Shown in pieces: positions 54,476-64,000 of a DNA stretch of 64,000 nt. The notes beneath the pieces were generated by a model, which ran no database searches, was not told the origin of the DNA, and saw nothing but the letters and a program-made list of their open reading frames with translations. Each line of letters begins with the position of its first letter. Positions within the stretch are counted from its first letter, which is position 1. The translations under genes and the position numbers were made by a program. Source of the DNA: Aphanomyces cochlioides (taxonomy: Eukaryota > Oomycota > Saprolegniomycetes > Saprolegniales > Verrucalvaceae); the NCBI GenBank assembly GCA_019828595.1, contig JAHQRK010000010.1, forward strand, positions 1,674,001-1,738,000, written 5' to 3'.

Positions 54476-55896
54476 CTATTGTTTTGATGTCGTCTTTGAT
54501 GCATGATAGCTTGCAATGGCACTGCTGATAGCTTGCTCCAGGTGACTTATAAAGATTCGTCCATTTCGAGAGAAAATTGCCAACGCGGGCGGGAGCTCAG
54601 CCCATTCGATACCGTCGTCATTAATCGGGACGAGCTCTTGACCATCTGCTTTACGTTGCGCCAGCCGCACCGCTAAATGGTTCACGTCGAACGGCTTGGT
54701 AATCGAAATGCCATTCAGATCAATTTGGGAATGGTGAAGAAACGTGAAGAAGCACTGATTGGGATTGCGCTCATCGGCTTCAACGACAATCCTACAAAAG
54801 GTTTCACTATCATATGAGCTTGAAATATTTTACCAAACGCTTTCATCCTCGACGTCTCCATGTATCATCTGTGGTGCTAAAGCATCGTGCAAGACTGTCC
54901 TTGACAGAATGACATGGCGGCCTTCCTCATCGTACACCTTGCGGATGAAATTTGAGTGGCAAACAACGCCATCGGTCGTTCGTTCTTGAAACATTTCGTA
55001 CATGGTGCTTGAATCAAGCATCTCAATCGACTGCGATACATCGGTCATGTATGAAATACACTTGACGACTTACCCGCTGGGCGTCAATTGGCACTGGAAT
55101 TTGCTTTTGAGGGTCGATAAAGACTGCCCACGCGGCATTTGCAATGGCGGATCTTGGTGCATCAAGCTTAATGCGCCGAATGATCTCCACAAACAATGTT
55201 TTGCCCGCGTTCTTGATTGTGGGGCGTACACTGGAATAATTCTCCTTGAGCCCCTTCAAGCCTGCGTTTATGAGTGCAGAGTCGAGACGATCGTATTGAC
55301 GATCAGCGATTGCATGTATCCCAGCAGCACGAAGACAAGCTGTCGCTGCAAGTTTATATTGTTGCCATTCGTCGACTTTTGATTCCGCCTGCAAACTCCA
55401 TCAGACACAAGTCCTCGCTGTCTCAAACTTACATCCAAGCGTGGTTTCTTGAGCAGAAACGTCTTCATCTTGGCAATAAAAGCACTGTTTTCTTTCGTGG
55501 CTTCACGGAGCTGTTCGTTCTCCTGAATCGCCTTTTGTTTCTGGAATAGCTGAACGCGGGCTGCTTTTTCCCAGTAGGACATTTCGCGTTGCATCACCGC
55601 TTGATGGTTTTTCGAGTCGAGTTGCTCTTTCAAGTTCTTGACTTGTCGTCTAGCTCTAGCAATTCCACTTTCTGCAGACGCGGAGCTCTTCTCCTTCGTG
55701 GTCGCGCGGGTGGTGCCTGTTGCGTGGGTGGAGATGCACCCGTTGCAGTCTCGACTTCCGCCCCGTCGTCGGACGAATGAAGAAACAAATCGCAGACATG
55801 GTCGAGCTCCGTCTCTAGCTGTTCGTCCGTCGCAATGAGGAAGTGTAAATCACGCTCAATATCCCATGCATCCACGTTGTCGTCTTGGCTGTCCAT
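54476..55896 (-). pseudogene. L23: second-subfamily copy with one frameshift in exon 1
   Basis: Exon 1 from 55896 (MDSQDDNVDAWDIERDLHFL) shifts by one base at LLEL near 55655; siblings read LLELQRQVKNLKEQL, and here the codon after LLEL has lost a base. The rest of exon 1 (YWEKAARVQLFQKQKAIQEN, KKPRLD), intron 1, exon 2 (DEWQQYKLAATACLRAAGIH, ALINAGLKGLKENYSSVRPT), exon 3 (STMYEMFQERTTDGVVCHSN) and exon 4 (CFFTFLHHSQIDLNGISITK, stop at 54476) are open with good splice sites. It is very similar to L22 but keeps intron 1. Like L22, one indel separates it from function. Confidence 0.8.
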
Positions 55897-57384
55897 GGTG
55901 TCCACTCCGTGCGATGGTAAAAATTGCTAAATGACACCATCATTCCTCGCAAAATGTTGGAAATAAGAGAATATTTCTATTTTTAACTTGTCGATTTTCA
56001 TATTTCAATTTCCTTTTCATTGCTGTTCAGCTCCTCTTCCAGCAGTGTCGTGGCTGCAGTTGAATTAATTCAATGCATAATATTGTCGTGAATTAACGAC
56101 GAGAAATTTGATTCTTGAGAGAACTAAATCGATGAGTGCCAGATCTTCTTCCCAGTACGCACGAACGTGATACGTGGAAGACAAAAAGCACTGAGGGCGA
56201 ATAATGCAGGCAAAGCAGGGGTCCCAGGGGAGGCTGCGAAGACTGCTAAGGCTGTGGAACGTAGGGATCGAGTGTCTTGTTGGCTTCTCGAGCAACTAGA
56301 GTCGACAACGAAGGCGCAAGCAAGCACAACGAATGCAAATAGTGAATCGCAGGCACACAGCGATGCAAGGACGCAAGGGACACGAAGATCGCTGGAGTCG
56401 CAGGGGTCCCTGAGGGGGCTGCGGCGGATGATTATCGGTACGGGCACGCAACGGACGACAAGGACAGTGCTCTTGTCGAGTTCGTGGTGTGGATCTGTGG
56501 CCCAAGATCTGCGCGAGGGCACTGCTCGGGCTGGTAAGGGCGATGTAGATGGAGGGGTGGTGCTGATTGGGGGTTCCAGACGCAGCTTCTGCACAGCTTT
56601 CTTGGATTTGAGTACTCTTCGCGTCAGTTGCGGCTCCAAACCTCACACACGAGGCATTCACTGCAAAAAGGAGAGTGAATTATATGCATTAATCTAACTA
56701 CACACGCATACGCAGAGGAATCAGGCACACGTGCAATCAACTCCAAACTTCACATTCGACATTTCTGGTTAGCCAATGAGGTCGCATTGTATTCGATCCA
56801 TTCAGCGCATTTGATCCAATCATGAATAGTAAGTAGTTCACGTGGTTGTTGTCGTTTGCATGAGTAATGACAACCACGATAATGTTCTGCGCCGGTGGAA
56901 GCCGGGTCGCAGGGAACCCCGTGACCCTTGCGTTGCATGCGGGCTTCGTCTTGCGATAGCTGTCGCACTCAAGAGGTTCAATGGATTGAAGCCATACATC
57001 AAGTTAAAACACCCACGATTAATCATGTCACGCTGCGCTCGCCAAAGGGTGTAAACAACGTGTCCAGCCCGTCCAGCTCCACGAGGTCGACCACTCATAT
57101 CAAATGTGCATGGTGTAACGAAATGATGGAATCTTCATTCCATGACAAACCGATACGTTACAGTACAAACGAGCGCATCAAACTTTTCAAGCTCGCGGGG
57201 GTATTGAGGCCCCTGCAAACCACGTTGATCAAAGCAAAATAGAGTAGGCAAGGGCTACCAACATTCCAATACAATATCCAGCATAAAAACATAATGAATG
57301 ATCCAAAATGACACCAAAAACCAATTATTTGTTGATGCTTCATCACAATATGCATTGAATTAACTCAACTGCAATTTTTTTATT
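55897..57384. other. Gap between L23 and the hAT element; no supported gene
   Basis: At 56124-56697 both strands are open for about 170 codons. The two translations are compositionally odd (Arg/Gly/Thr-rich on plus, Pro/Leu/Cys-rich on minus), and neither shows a motif. Short GC-rich motifs around GGGTCCC recur (56220, 56404). The rest is ordinary intergenic sequence becoming AT-rich past 57250. Confidence 0.4.
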
Positions 57385-57953
57385 GGCATGACTAGAGATG
57401 CGTTAGTTATTTAAACATAAATAACAGAACGTTTAATAACCGTTTAAAAACGTTTTCTTATTATCCTTTGTTTTAAAAGTTTTTTTGGAATTGATTGGCA
57501 AATACTACTTTGTGCCAGCCAATTGTAGAAATGACCACTGACAATAATTCAGATGGAAAACCAACAGTCAAAGCATGTTCGAAACGAAAAAGTCAAGAGT
57601 GAATTTGGAGTGAATAAGACTATAGATCAAAATTTGAACAAAAATATTGAATTTTTCAACATTGCAATTAGTGAGAAGATGGTGCCAAGCTGGTGTGAAA
57701 AAGTCTGTGCTCCGAGTCAGTGGGCACTAGGGGGCATTGGCGGGTACTCTCAGCCTCCTTATGCCAAGGCAGACGTCTCTATGTTGGAAATGCGTCAGAT
57801 GAACGTCATATCATATTATTCTCCGATCTTACAATCAACAGCATGTGATTAAATTTATTGATCAAGTGGGTGTCTGCAATAGCTTCATGACTGGGAAGCT
57901 TAAACGATTGATACCATAGCTTAAAACGGATTCAAAGTCTGCGCTGTGAAATA

Positions 57954-59761
57954 CTTCCTCCACTCCGAAATAATTGACCATTCTTGGGATTTTTCAAACT
58001 CCGAAATAATTGATCAAAATTTTCAATACTTATACCAAGTGTATTATTTCCTGACATCACCATTCGAATAAAAACGTGAACGTTAAATTGTCAATCAATT
58101 TATCAAGAGCCTCAAACGTCAGTGAGTGCAAGATTTTCCAAGGCATTGAGAATGTCCCATTCATCTCTCAATTTCAAGAATTCATCAACCACTGCGTTTG
58201 CATGACTTGTTGCATCCACTGAGTTGACGATAGAAATTGCCTCTTTGTACGTGTTTACAGGGCATACAGCATTGTCCGCAAGAGTTCCATCAGCCATTTT
58301 CATTTTCTTTGACAGATGGGGCAATTTGAATTTGTTGTTCCCTTTGTCTTCGAGGATTGCAACGAGTACATGTTGAAACGACACCCAAATCTTCTGCAAT
58401 GTTTCAAGCGGGTACTCGTCGAATAATCGCTTCACGAGAGCAATAAGGCAATCAATTGACTTGGGGTTGTGCTTTTTTTGCAAAGATTGGATTGATGAAA
58501 AAAATCCAAGGTCAAGGCAATTTGTGTCCGGTGAGTTTGCAGGTTGAGGTCGAATACAAAACGCAAAGCCACTGTCTCTGTAACTTCTGAAGCGTTCTTG
58601 GATAATGTAATCGTCGATAGTCACATGTGAACGAGCATTGTCATGTTGGAGAACGATGTGAGTCAGATGTTCGTCTTCATCGCGAGGCCATATCTCCACA
58701 ATACGCGATAGAACATTGTTCATGAGAAGTTCTCGATAAACATCCATTGTGACAGACTTTGGCTTCGTCTCGATTGTACCTCGAGGACGATTTTTACTGC
58801 TTCGTTGTGCAGGTACATGATCAACAAATTCCCAGGCGCCAATTTTCCCGTCAAACCATTCTCCACTGTGGGCTACTCGTGGACGGGCAATTGCGACAAG
58901 AAACATGACCTTAATGGCAGCTTGAGCGCTTGAATCTTGTCTATGTGGTGGTTCTTCATCAGGAGCAAGGTAATAGCAATTGTTTCTGAACTTCATGAGA
59001 AACCATTTCTCATCAAGATGAACCAAGTTGAACATATCATGCAGTTCCATGGACGGTGAAACAAACGACAAAGCAAAGTTCATGCGTGCAATTCTATTTG
59101 TCTCGTTGAGCAAGGGCTTTACACGACTATCACGACGTTTAATCATGGCCCGTTGTAAATATCGACGAAGCGTGGCTTCTCCAATTCCTATCCATTTGTC
59201 AGTGTTATTCTTCAAGGACAAATTACCCAACGCTTTTGCTGTACTTCTGAAGGTCTGACGATCTTCGAAAGGAATTGCTTTTAGAGCAGTCGACAGCGTC
59301 TCGGGTGTGTAGATTGGCTTTCGGCCGACGTTTCCTTTCTTCTTCATTCGTACATTTGCGCCAGGATCTGGACCATTGCAGTTTGATGACTTGAGTAGAG
59401 TCCAAATTCGTCTAATTGTAATCGGCGAGACGTTGATTTGAAGTGCCAGAGCCTTGTACAAAGACGTTTTCTTGGAGAGCTTTCCATTTGACACTTGGAG
59501 CAACAGAGCGCGGGCCACTTCTTCGCGCTGTTGGTCTGTGAGAACTGTGTACGTCATGTTGACTTGGGAAATGTATACGTGAGGTCAAATTCTCGGTTAA
59601 ATATGTCAAAGTCGTCATTTCACAGGAAAGGCACGTGCATTGTGTTTATTGGCTGCTTCCGACTAATTTAAGCCAATCCACGAAAAAAAAGCCAAATATG
59701 GAAGAATGGCCATAATTGGCAAAAAATCGAAAATTGATCAATTATTTCGGAGCGGAGGAAG
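57954..59761. mobile_element. 1808-bp plant-type mariner element, intact
   Basis: TIRs CTTCCTCCACTCCGAAATAA (left) and its near-identical inverse on the right are flanked by TA (57952-57953 and 59762-59763). The TIR strongly resembles Stowaway/plant-mariner ends (CTCCCTCCGTTCC...). It carries one open transposase on the minus strand and sits inside the hAT element, so it is the younger insertion. Confidence 0.92.
58112..59557 (-). CDS. Plant-type mariner transposase, 481 aa, intact
   Basis: A single exon. Residues 1-140 form the DNA-binding part (SLYKALALQINVSPITIRRI, then GRKPIYTPETLSTALKAIPF and TLRRYLQRAMIKRRDSRVKP). The catalytic Asp residues lie in LVHLDEKWFLMK (182), IVLQHDNARSHV (306) and SPDTNCLDLGFFSSIQSLQK (349, the LDLGFF signature of plant mariner-like DD39D elements). 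There are no stops or frameshifts, and the TIRs suit it. The product should cut and paste at TA sites. Confidence 0.93.
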   Translation of the reverse strand: MTYTVLTDQQREEVARALLLQVSNGKLSKKTSLYKALALQINVSPITIRRIWTLLKSSNCNGPDPGANVRMKKKGNVGRKPIYTPETLSTALKAIPFEDRQTFRSTAKALGNLSLKNNTDKWIGIGEATLRRYLQRAMIKRRDSRVKPLLNETNRIARMNFALSFVSPSMELHDMFNLVHLDEKWFLMKFRNNCYYLAPDEEPPHRQDSSAQAAIKVMFLVAIARPRVAHSGEWFDGKIGAWEFVDHVPAQRSSKNRPRGTIETKPKSVTMDVYRELLMNNVLSRIVEIWPRDEDEHLTHIVLQHDNARSHVTIDDYIIQERFRSYRDSGFAFCIRPQPANSPDTNCLDLGFFSSIQSLQKKHNPKSIDCLIALVKRLFDEYPLETLQKIWVSFQHVLVAILEDKGNNKFKLPHLSKKMKMADGTLADNAVCPVNTYKEAISIVNSVDATSHANAVVDEFLKLRDEWDILNALENLALTDV

Positions 59762-60116
59762 TACTACTTTATTGAATGGTAGAACACGCTTGATCATACA
59801 AAGGGCCAAAACTTCTTGTAATGTAGCTGTACACTGCCATCACATGTGCCATTAAATCTACAAAGCTATGCTACTGCTCGCACTTGAAACCGCCTGCAAA
59901 TCTAATGGATGTCGTGAGATATGTTTCGCTGCTCTGGCGATGTCATAGCCACTACGTATGCACTTAATACGAACCATTTTCTTTGACTCATCGATAGGGT
60001 ACTTCCCCAACGTCCGGATCTCTGAACTACGGATAATTGTTCAGTTATTGTTTCGAAATATTTTATAATTTATTTAACCGTTTTATTTGGAAAATTTTAT
60101 AAAAAACGCATCTCTA

Positions 60117-60165
60117 GGCATGACACATCCACTCAAGATATTATCTTGAGTGGATGCGTCATGCC
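60117..60165. repeat. 24-bp-arm palindrome at the hAT insertion site
   Basis: GGCATGACACATCCACTCAA-GATA and its inverse TATCTTGAGTGGATGCGTCATGCC pair around a single T with one mismatch. The first eight bases are the right-hand copy of the hAT target duplication, so the hAT element landed in the left arm edge of this palindrome. Confidence 0.85.
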
Positions 60166-60950
60166 AATAATAAATTTCTTGAATCCAACCAAAATTGCGA
60201 AGTCAAGAGAAAATCGAATGTACGCGAAGTCAAATCGAGCGTGCGTTACACATGCGATATTCTGCGTGGTCGTTCTAACAAGCCCCACGGTGCAATTTTC
60301 TATTCCAACACCAAAAGCTGTTGAATTTGTTGGGCTGGCCACGCCAGACGCAGTTTACCATGCCAAATCGAATAAAAATTCTCGCGTGTTGACTTTCGTC
60401 ACACACTATTACGAGCGTGCTTTTGATATTGAACGTAAAACACAAACTTTGGTTAGCGTCGCCGCGCTGGGTATGCTCCTACAAACGGAAACTTGCACAG
60501 ATCTAGGATGGTTGAGCTTGAGATACCCGCTCAGAATATTCGACCTCCTCTTTGCGTCCTTGAGGGCAATTTTCTACAGGCGGGTGACTCGAAAGAGGGG
60601 GGCCCTCAACGTGCTCCAAAAAGCGATCCCTTTATACTACTTCCCATCAGGAGAGGCGGCAGGAAGGCCGTGCCTCATGAGGTCCATTTGAGTCGGCGGC
60701 CTAATAATCTTGATTTTGATTGGTCAAATATTTCTCAATAATTAGTTTTGATTGGTAGGATATTTTATTTTATAAATTTGATTCACGGTCGTTTGGTGTT
60801 GTCATTTTGACAGTAGTGGGTGTCAAAGTTCCAACAACAAGGAAGCAACAAGAAAAAATATAGGCCAATTTTAACCAATGAAAATAAGTAGAGAGTGTCT
60901 CATCTGTGAAACCCCCGGCAAGTTGCACTAGACAACAAATCTAAAAACAG
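60166..60950. other. Gap with a 181-codon frame of unknown nature
   Basis: A plus-strand frame 60146-60691 contains CVVVLTSPTVQFSIPTPKAV and VLTFVTHYYERAFDIERKTQ. It starts inside the palindrome and shows no domain, so it may be chance or a relic. Otherwise the stretch is AT-rich flank of the Harbinger unit. Confidence 0.3.
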
Positions 60951-62209
60951 ATGATGCGGATCAGTGACCGTCAAGTGCTTCTACAACTGGCCTTGCTTCA
61001 CTTGGAGGCAAGACAGCGACAGCGTGTGGCTCGTATACTGTTCAACCTTGAAGATAATACTGCTGATGACTGTGATGATGTGACTTTCTTTGATTTATGT
61101 CAATTCTCTCGCGACGATACTTGAATCCAAGGATACATATCATCCAGCAATCACGATTCCGACACTTTCTCTACAACATTCGTGAGTCCCGTTTTAAGAA
61201 GTTATTTCGAATTGACAGGTCGTCCTTTTGGAGTCTGGTGGACGAATTGACAAATTCGCGTTGCTATGCTTGCGTGGATGGCAAGATGAAAAAAGCATTG
61301 ACAGAATATCATCTCTTGGTGTTTTTGTATTATATAGGCACAAATGGCAATGCATGTTCAAATCCTCACATGGCATCATTTTTGATATTGGAAGTGGCAC
61401 TGTGGCAAAATATATATCTCGTACATTGCAAGCAGTTCTCGGTCTACGGAGTAGACTAATTACATGGCCAAACATTGTCGAATCACAAAAGATTGCGTCA
61501 AAAATCAAGTTAATCTGTGGATTTGAAAATTGTATTGGATATATCGACGGTACTCTATTTCCATTTGAGAACAAACCAACATTGCATGGAGAGGATTATT
61601 ATTCCAGGAAGGGGTGCTATGCTGTCGCTGGCCAAATTGTATGTGATGAACGTGGAGTAATTCGGGATATTTTTACAGGTTGGGCTGGATCTACTCATGA
61701 TAATCGAATTTGGAGAAACTGCAAACTACATCTCAAATGGGAAGAATATTTCAGCCCAAGTCAATACCTTCTAGGAGATTCAGCTTATAAGCCGTCTCGA
61801 CAGCTTGTCCCTGCGTTTAAGGCGTCACCTCATCAACGAATGCATCCAATGAAAGAATATTTTAATACTCAACTGGCAAAAGGGAGAATAAAAACCGAGC
61901 GGAATGCTGAAAGGTCGTTTCCAGCATCTCAAACGTATCAGAAGACAAGTCGATGGAAAAGAATCAATGATAGGAGTGATCCAAATTATTCTTGCCTCAT
62001 GTATATTGCACAATTTTCTCCTGCGAAAACATGATGTTGTGCCTGATGACTGGATAGAAACACAAACGAATTGTTATTGCAATGCTGATGTCAGGAGTTG
62101 TATCACGTGCTTCCCATCTAGTGATATTGATGTAATGGACGGTATTATCGACGACAACACACGAAGGATGGCGTGTTTGGAGACCATTCTTGAGGGGTCG
62201 ATGTTTTGA
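60951..62209 (+). pseudogene. PIF/Harbinger transposase, three frame breaks
   Basis: An N-terminal part (60951, RQVLLQLALLHLEARQRQRV) shifts near 61110 into RRYLNPRIHIIQQSRFRHFL and FWSLVDELTNSRCYACVDGK. A second shift near 61375 leads into IGSGTVAKYISRTLQAVLGL. The DDE_Tnp_4 core then shows CIGYIDGTLFPFENKP (first Asp), GWAGSTHDNRIWRNC, LLGDSAYKPSRQLVPAFKA (second Asp) and RIKTERNAE (Glu). A third shift near 61900 separates this from MLKGRFQHLKRIRRQ and the C-terminus VVPDDWIETQ, ending at 62209. The residues of the catalytic triad are all still present. It is inactive because of the frame breaks. Confidence 0.82.
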
Positions 62210-62271
62210 ACGTGCTTTGCGTAGATAAACAATGTTAATGTAGAGATATTGAATTGATTCTACAATTGGAA

Positions 62272-62815
62272 ATGAATTTATTATGCTACTTACGCAAATT
62301 GACATCATTATTACCTTTGGAATCACTACAGAGGGCACATGTAGTCAATTCCTTCCTCAGACAAGCCGTCGTTTACATTTGCGTCGCGTTTCACTTCTTT
62401 TCTCCATGCCTTGAATTTTTTGCTTGTTTTCAAAATTCCTAATGTTTTCGGCAACTCTCAATTCCAGGATATCCTTATTCAATTTGGACTCATCTGCAAG
62501 ACGCTGGTCACCTTGCAAATCAAGTTGAAGTCGATTTTCGTCATTATCACAATTCACTCGAATTTCCTCTTGTATGTTTAGTCTACTAAGCTCTTAGGAA
62601 TGAATATGACAAGTAATGATAAAATCTTACTTCGTCATGTCGTAAACTGCATGATTGACGGGTAATCTCATCCCAGTCGTCAATTTGGCTTTTATCTCAC
62701 ACCTTTTCCTTTGGCTATTCGAATTTTGGTTTGGTCTATGTTTTCTGATGTTTTAATTTTTTGACGAGTTCTTTTCCGAATCACACTCATCGTCGCTGGT
62801 ACTAAGCATCTCACC
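62272..62815 (-). pseudogene. Harbinger companion (Myb-like) gene relic, copy 1
   Basis: On the minus strand NCDNDENRLQLDLQGDQRLA and DESKLNKDILELRVAENIRN form a C-terminal charged coiled coil. Upstream fragments (LSTSDDECDSEKNSSKN, KLTTGMRLPVNHAVYDMTK) are separated by stops. Harbinger elements usually carry a second gene with a Myb/SANT domain and a coiled coil, convergent with the transposase, which fits this position. No intact Myb domain could be read. Confidence 0.6.
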
Positions 62816-63345
62816 ATAGTATTCGTCGACGACACAAGGAGGATGTCGTGTATGGAGAATATTCTCGAGGGGTCAAAGTTTTGAAAACTACGTATTCATA
62901 AACCATATTAATGCAGTGATTTAATCTAGAGAATGATATCGCTTGGTAAATCGTTACTCTACTTGAGGGGAATTGCTCCAAGGACAGACATTTGAGACTC
63001 AACCAATGACAACAACTTTGACAAAAGGCAGAAACAATGGCAAATGAATTTATTGTGCTACTTATGCAAATTGAAATCACTAGAGTTTGGAATCACTACA
63101 GAGGGCACACATAGTCGATTTCTTCCTCGGACCAGTCGTCGCTTTTAAGCCTGCGACGCGTTTCAACGATTTTCATTCGTTTCTCCATGCCTTGTATTTC
63201 TTTCTTGTATTCAAAATCCCACACGGTTTCTGCCGCTTTTAATTCAAGGATCTCCTTATTCAATTTTGACTCTTCAGCAAGACGCTGCTCACGTTGCATT
63301 TCTAGCTGAAGTCTCTTTTCGTCAATGTCACGCTTCATACGAATT
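62815..63345. pseudogene. Second Harbinger unit, truncated
   Basis: 62817-62885 (+) repeats the transposase C-terminus (VDDTRRMSCMENILEGSKF against DDNTRRMACLETILEGSMF in copy 1). 63345-63046 (-) repeats the coiled-coil gene end (KRDIDEKRLQLEMQREQRLA, EILELKAAETVWDFEYKKEI, DDWSEEEIDYVCPL). The order and spacing match copy 1, so this is the 3' end of a second, tandem Harbinger copy, cut a few bases before the mariner at 63372. Confidence 0.72.
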
Positions 63346-63371
63346 TCCTCTTCTTTTTGTTTAATCTATTA

Positions 63372-64000
63372 CTACCTCTGTCCAGAAATGATTGCGACTC
63401 AATCCATAACTGCACTTCCAAATCTCTGATTGGTGTAAAAGTTGGTGGATATGAAAGAGCTAGGAAGAGGCACTCAGTGGCATTTTTTCGTGAATTATAT
63501 TTCACTTCATTCTCTGGAACCGGCATGACAAAATCCGATACAAAATCCAAGTCTAATCTCACTGACGACGACCGCTTGGCTCTCTATTGCCGCTTGTGCA
63601 GTGTCAGCGTGAGCGGAAAGCTCACCAACACGCAAGTCGTAGATGTGTCCACGAGTTTTGGCGTGAACAAGTCGGCAGCATGGCGAATATGGCAGCGTGG
63701 GCAATCGTCGGGTTCGAGGGTTGACGTCACATCACGCATAAAAGGTCGTTCAGGAGCCAAGTCGAAATATGACTCGGCTGTCGTCGAGGAACGTATCAAG
63801 TCTGTAGAGCTCAGCAAGCGACAAACTTACCGATCCTTATCTCGTGCATTGGCCATTCCACGCTCGACGTTGTGGACCTTTGTGCAAAAGAAGTGGATTG
63901 TCAAACGAACGAGCTACGTGAAGCCAATGCTGTCGGACAAGCACAAGGCGGACCGAGTCCAATTCTGCAAGTCGTTTTTTATCAGCGGTAGCGGTGGCAA
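63372..64000. mobile_element. Second plant-type mariner element, left end only
   Basis: The left TIR CTACCTCTGTCCAGAAATGA follows a TA (63370-63371) and resembles Stowaway/plant-mariner ends. It differs from the mariner at 57954, so it is another lineage. The transposase starts at 63525 and the element runs past the window edge. Confidence 0.8.
63525..64000 (+). CDS. Plant-type mariner transposase, N-terminal part
   Basis: Open from ATG 63525 to the window end (about 158 codons). It has the DNA-binding half: NLTDDDRLALYCRLCSVSVS, VSTSFGVNKSAAWRIWQRGQ, then SVELSKRQTYRSLSRALAIP and STLWTFVQKKWIVKRTSYVK-PMLSDKHKADRVQFCKSFF. The order matches the mariner transposase at 58112-59557 (QTFRSTAKAL, RRYLQRAMIKRRDSRVKPLL). 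The catalytic part lies beyond 64000, so integrity is unknown. Confidence 0.85.
   Translation, partial: MTKSDTKSKSNLTDDDRLALYCRLCSVSVSGKLTNTQVVDVSTSFGVNKSAAWRIWQRGQSSGSRVDVTSRIKGRSGAKSKYDSAVVEERIKSVELSKRQTYRSLSRALAIPRSTLWTFVQKKWIVKRTSYVKPMLSDKHKADRVQFCKSFFISGSGG

Larger units (their letters stand above)
57393..60116. mobile_element. Non-autonomous hAT element with nested mariner
   Basis: The ends are TAGAGATGCGTT (57393) and its inverse (ending 60116), flanked by a perfect 8-bp duplication GGCATGAC (57385-57392 and 60117-60124), the hallmark of hAT insertion. Total length is 2724 bp, of which 1810 bp is the nested mariner plus its TA, leaving about 914 bp of hAT sequence. That remnant has no transposase; a 99-codon frame (57553-57852) is not recognisable. 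The insertion is at the left foot of a palindrome that continues to 60165. Confidence 0.88.

Noticed and set aside
56124..56697. Opposing open frames of about 170 codons on both strands
   Set aside because: GC-rich sequence with short internal repeats; neither translation has a motif or plausible start, and dual openness suggests chance.

Overview
The window looks like nuclear DNA of an oomycete, most likely a saprolegnialean such as Aphanomyces or Saprolegnia. This is inferred from three things: GT-AG introns of only 41-51 nt in every gene whose structure can be solved, a large family of proteins with an N-terminal coiled coil and a START-like body (recalled from oomycete annotations, partly under the label M96 mating-specific-like), and a mix of eukaryotic DNA transposons (pogo, plant-type mariner, Tc1/IS630, hAT, PIF/Harbinger). 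No database search was possible, so family names rest on motif recognition.

The backbone is a scattered array of 23 related loci, called L1-L23 here in map order. The ancestral gene has four exons. Exon 1 encodes an acidic start with a Trp-Asp motif, a basic region and a coiled coil; exons 2-4 encode the body. Exon 2 is usually 309 nt and exon 3 usually 194 nt. Seven copies are open throughout: L5 (7166-8566 -), L7 (23642-25018 +), L9 (26746-28143 +), L12 (30802-32158 -), L13 (32261-33691 +), L19 (42452-43812 -) and L21 (48456-49893 -). The other 16 are pseudogenes or fragments showing frameshifts, stops, internal deletions and, in one case, an apparent inversion that split the gene in intron 2. 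Individual introns have been lost cleanly in several copies. L20-L23 form a second, more divergent subfamily.

Layout: 1-7.0 kb holds four decayed copies and a foldback MITE. L5 follows at 7.2-8.6 kb. A 3.6-kb Tc1/IS630-type element lies at 8.82-12.44 kb, with a dead transposase and a broken passenger gene. 12.4-19 kb is AT-rich and packed with dispersed repeats. A small basic-repeat gene lies near 19.5 kb and a pogo element at 20.9-23.0 kb. 23-33.7 kb is the densest and best preserved part of the gene array. The one clear non-family host gene, at 33.8-35.4 kb, is a six-exon secreted 2OG-Fe(II) oxygenase-like protein with a Cys-rich domain and a GPI-like tail. 36.6-45.5 kb holds more family copies, 46.4-48.4 kb an uninterrupted hAT transposase gene, and 48.5-55.9 kb family copies around an intact pogo element. 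57.4-60.1 kb is a hAT element with a plant-type mariner nested inside it. 60.9-63.3 kb holds two decayed Harbinger units, and a second plant-type mariner runs off the right edge.

There is no operon logic. The family genes probably act independently, perhaps as regulators or ligand-binding proteins, and L12/L13 share a 102-bp divergent promoter. The other elements are selfish DNA that has shaped and interrupted the array.
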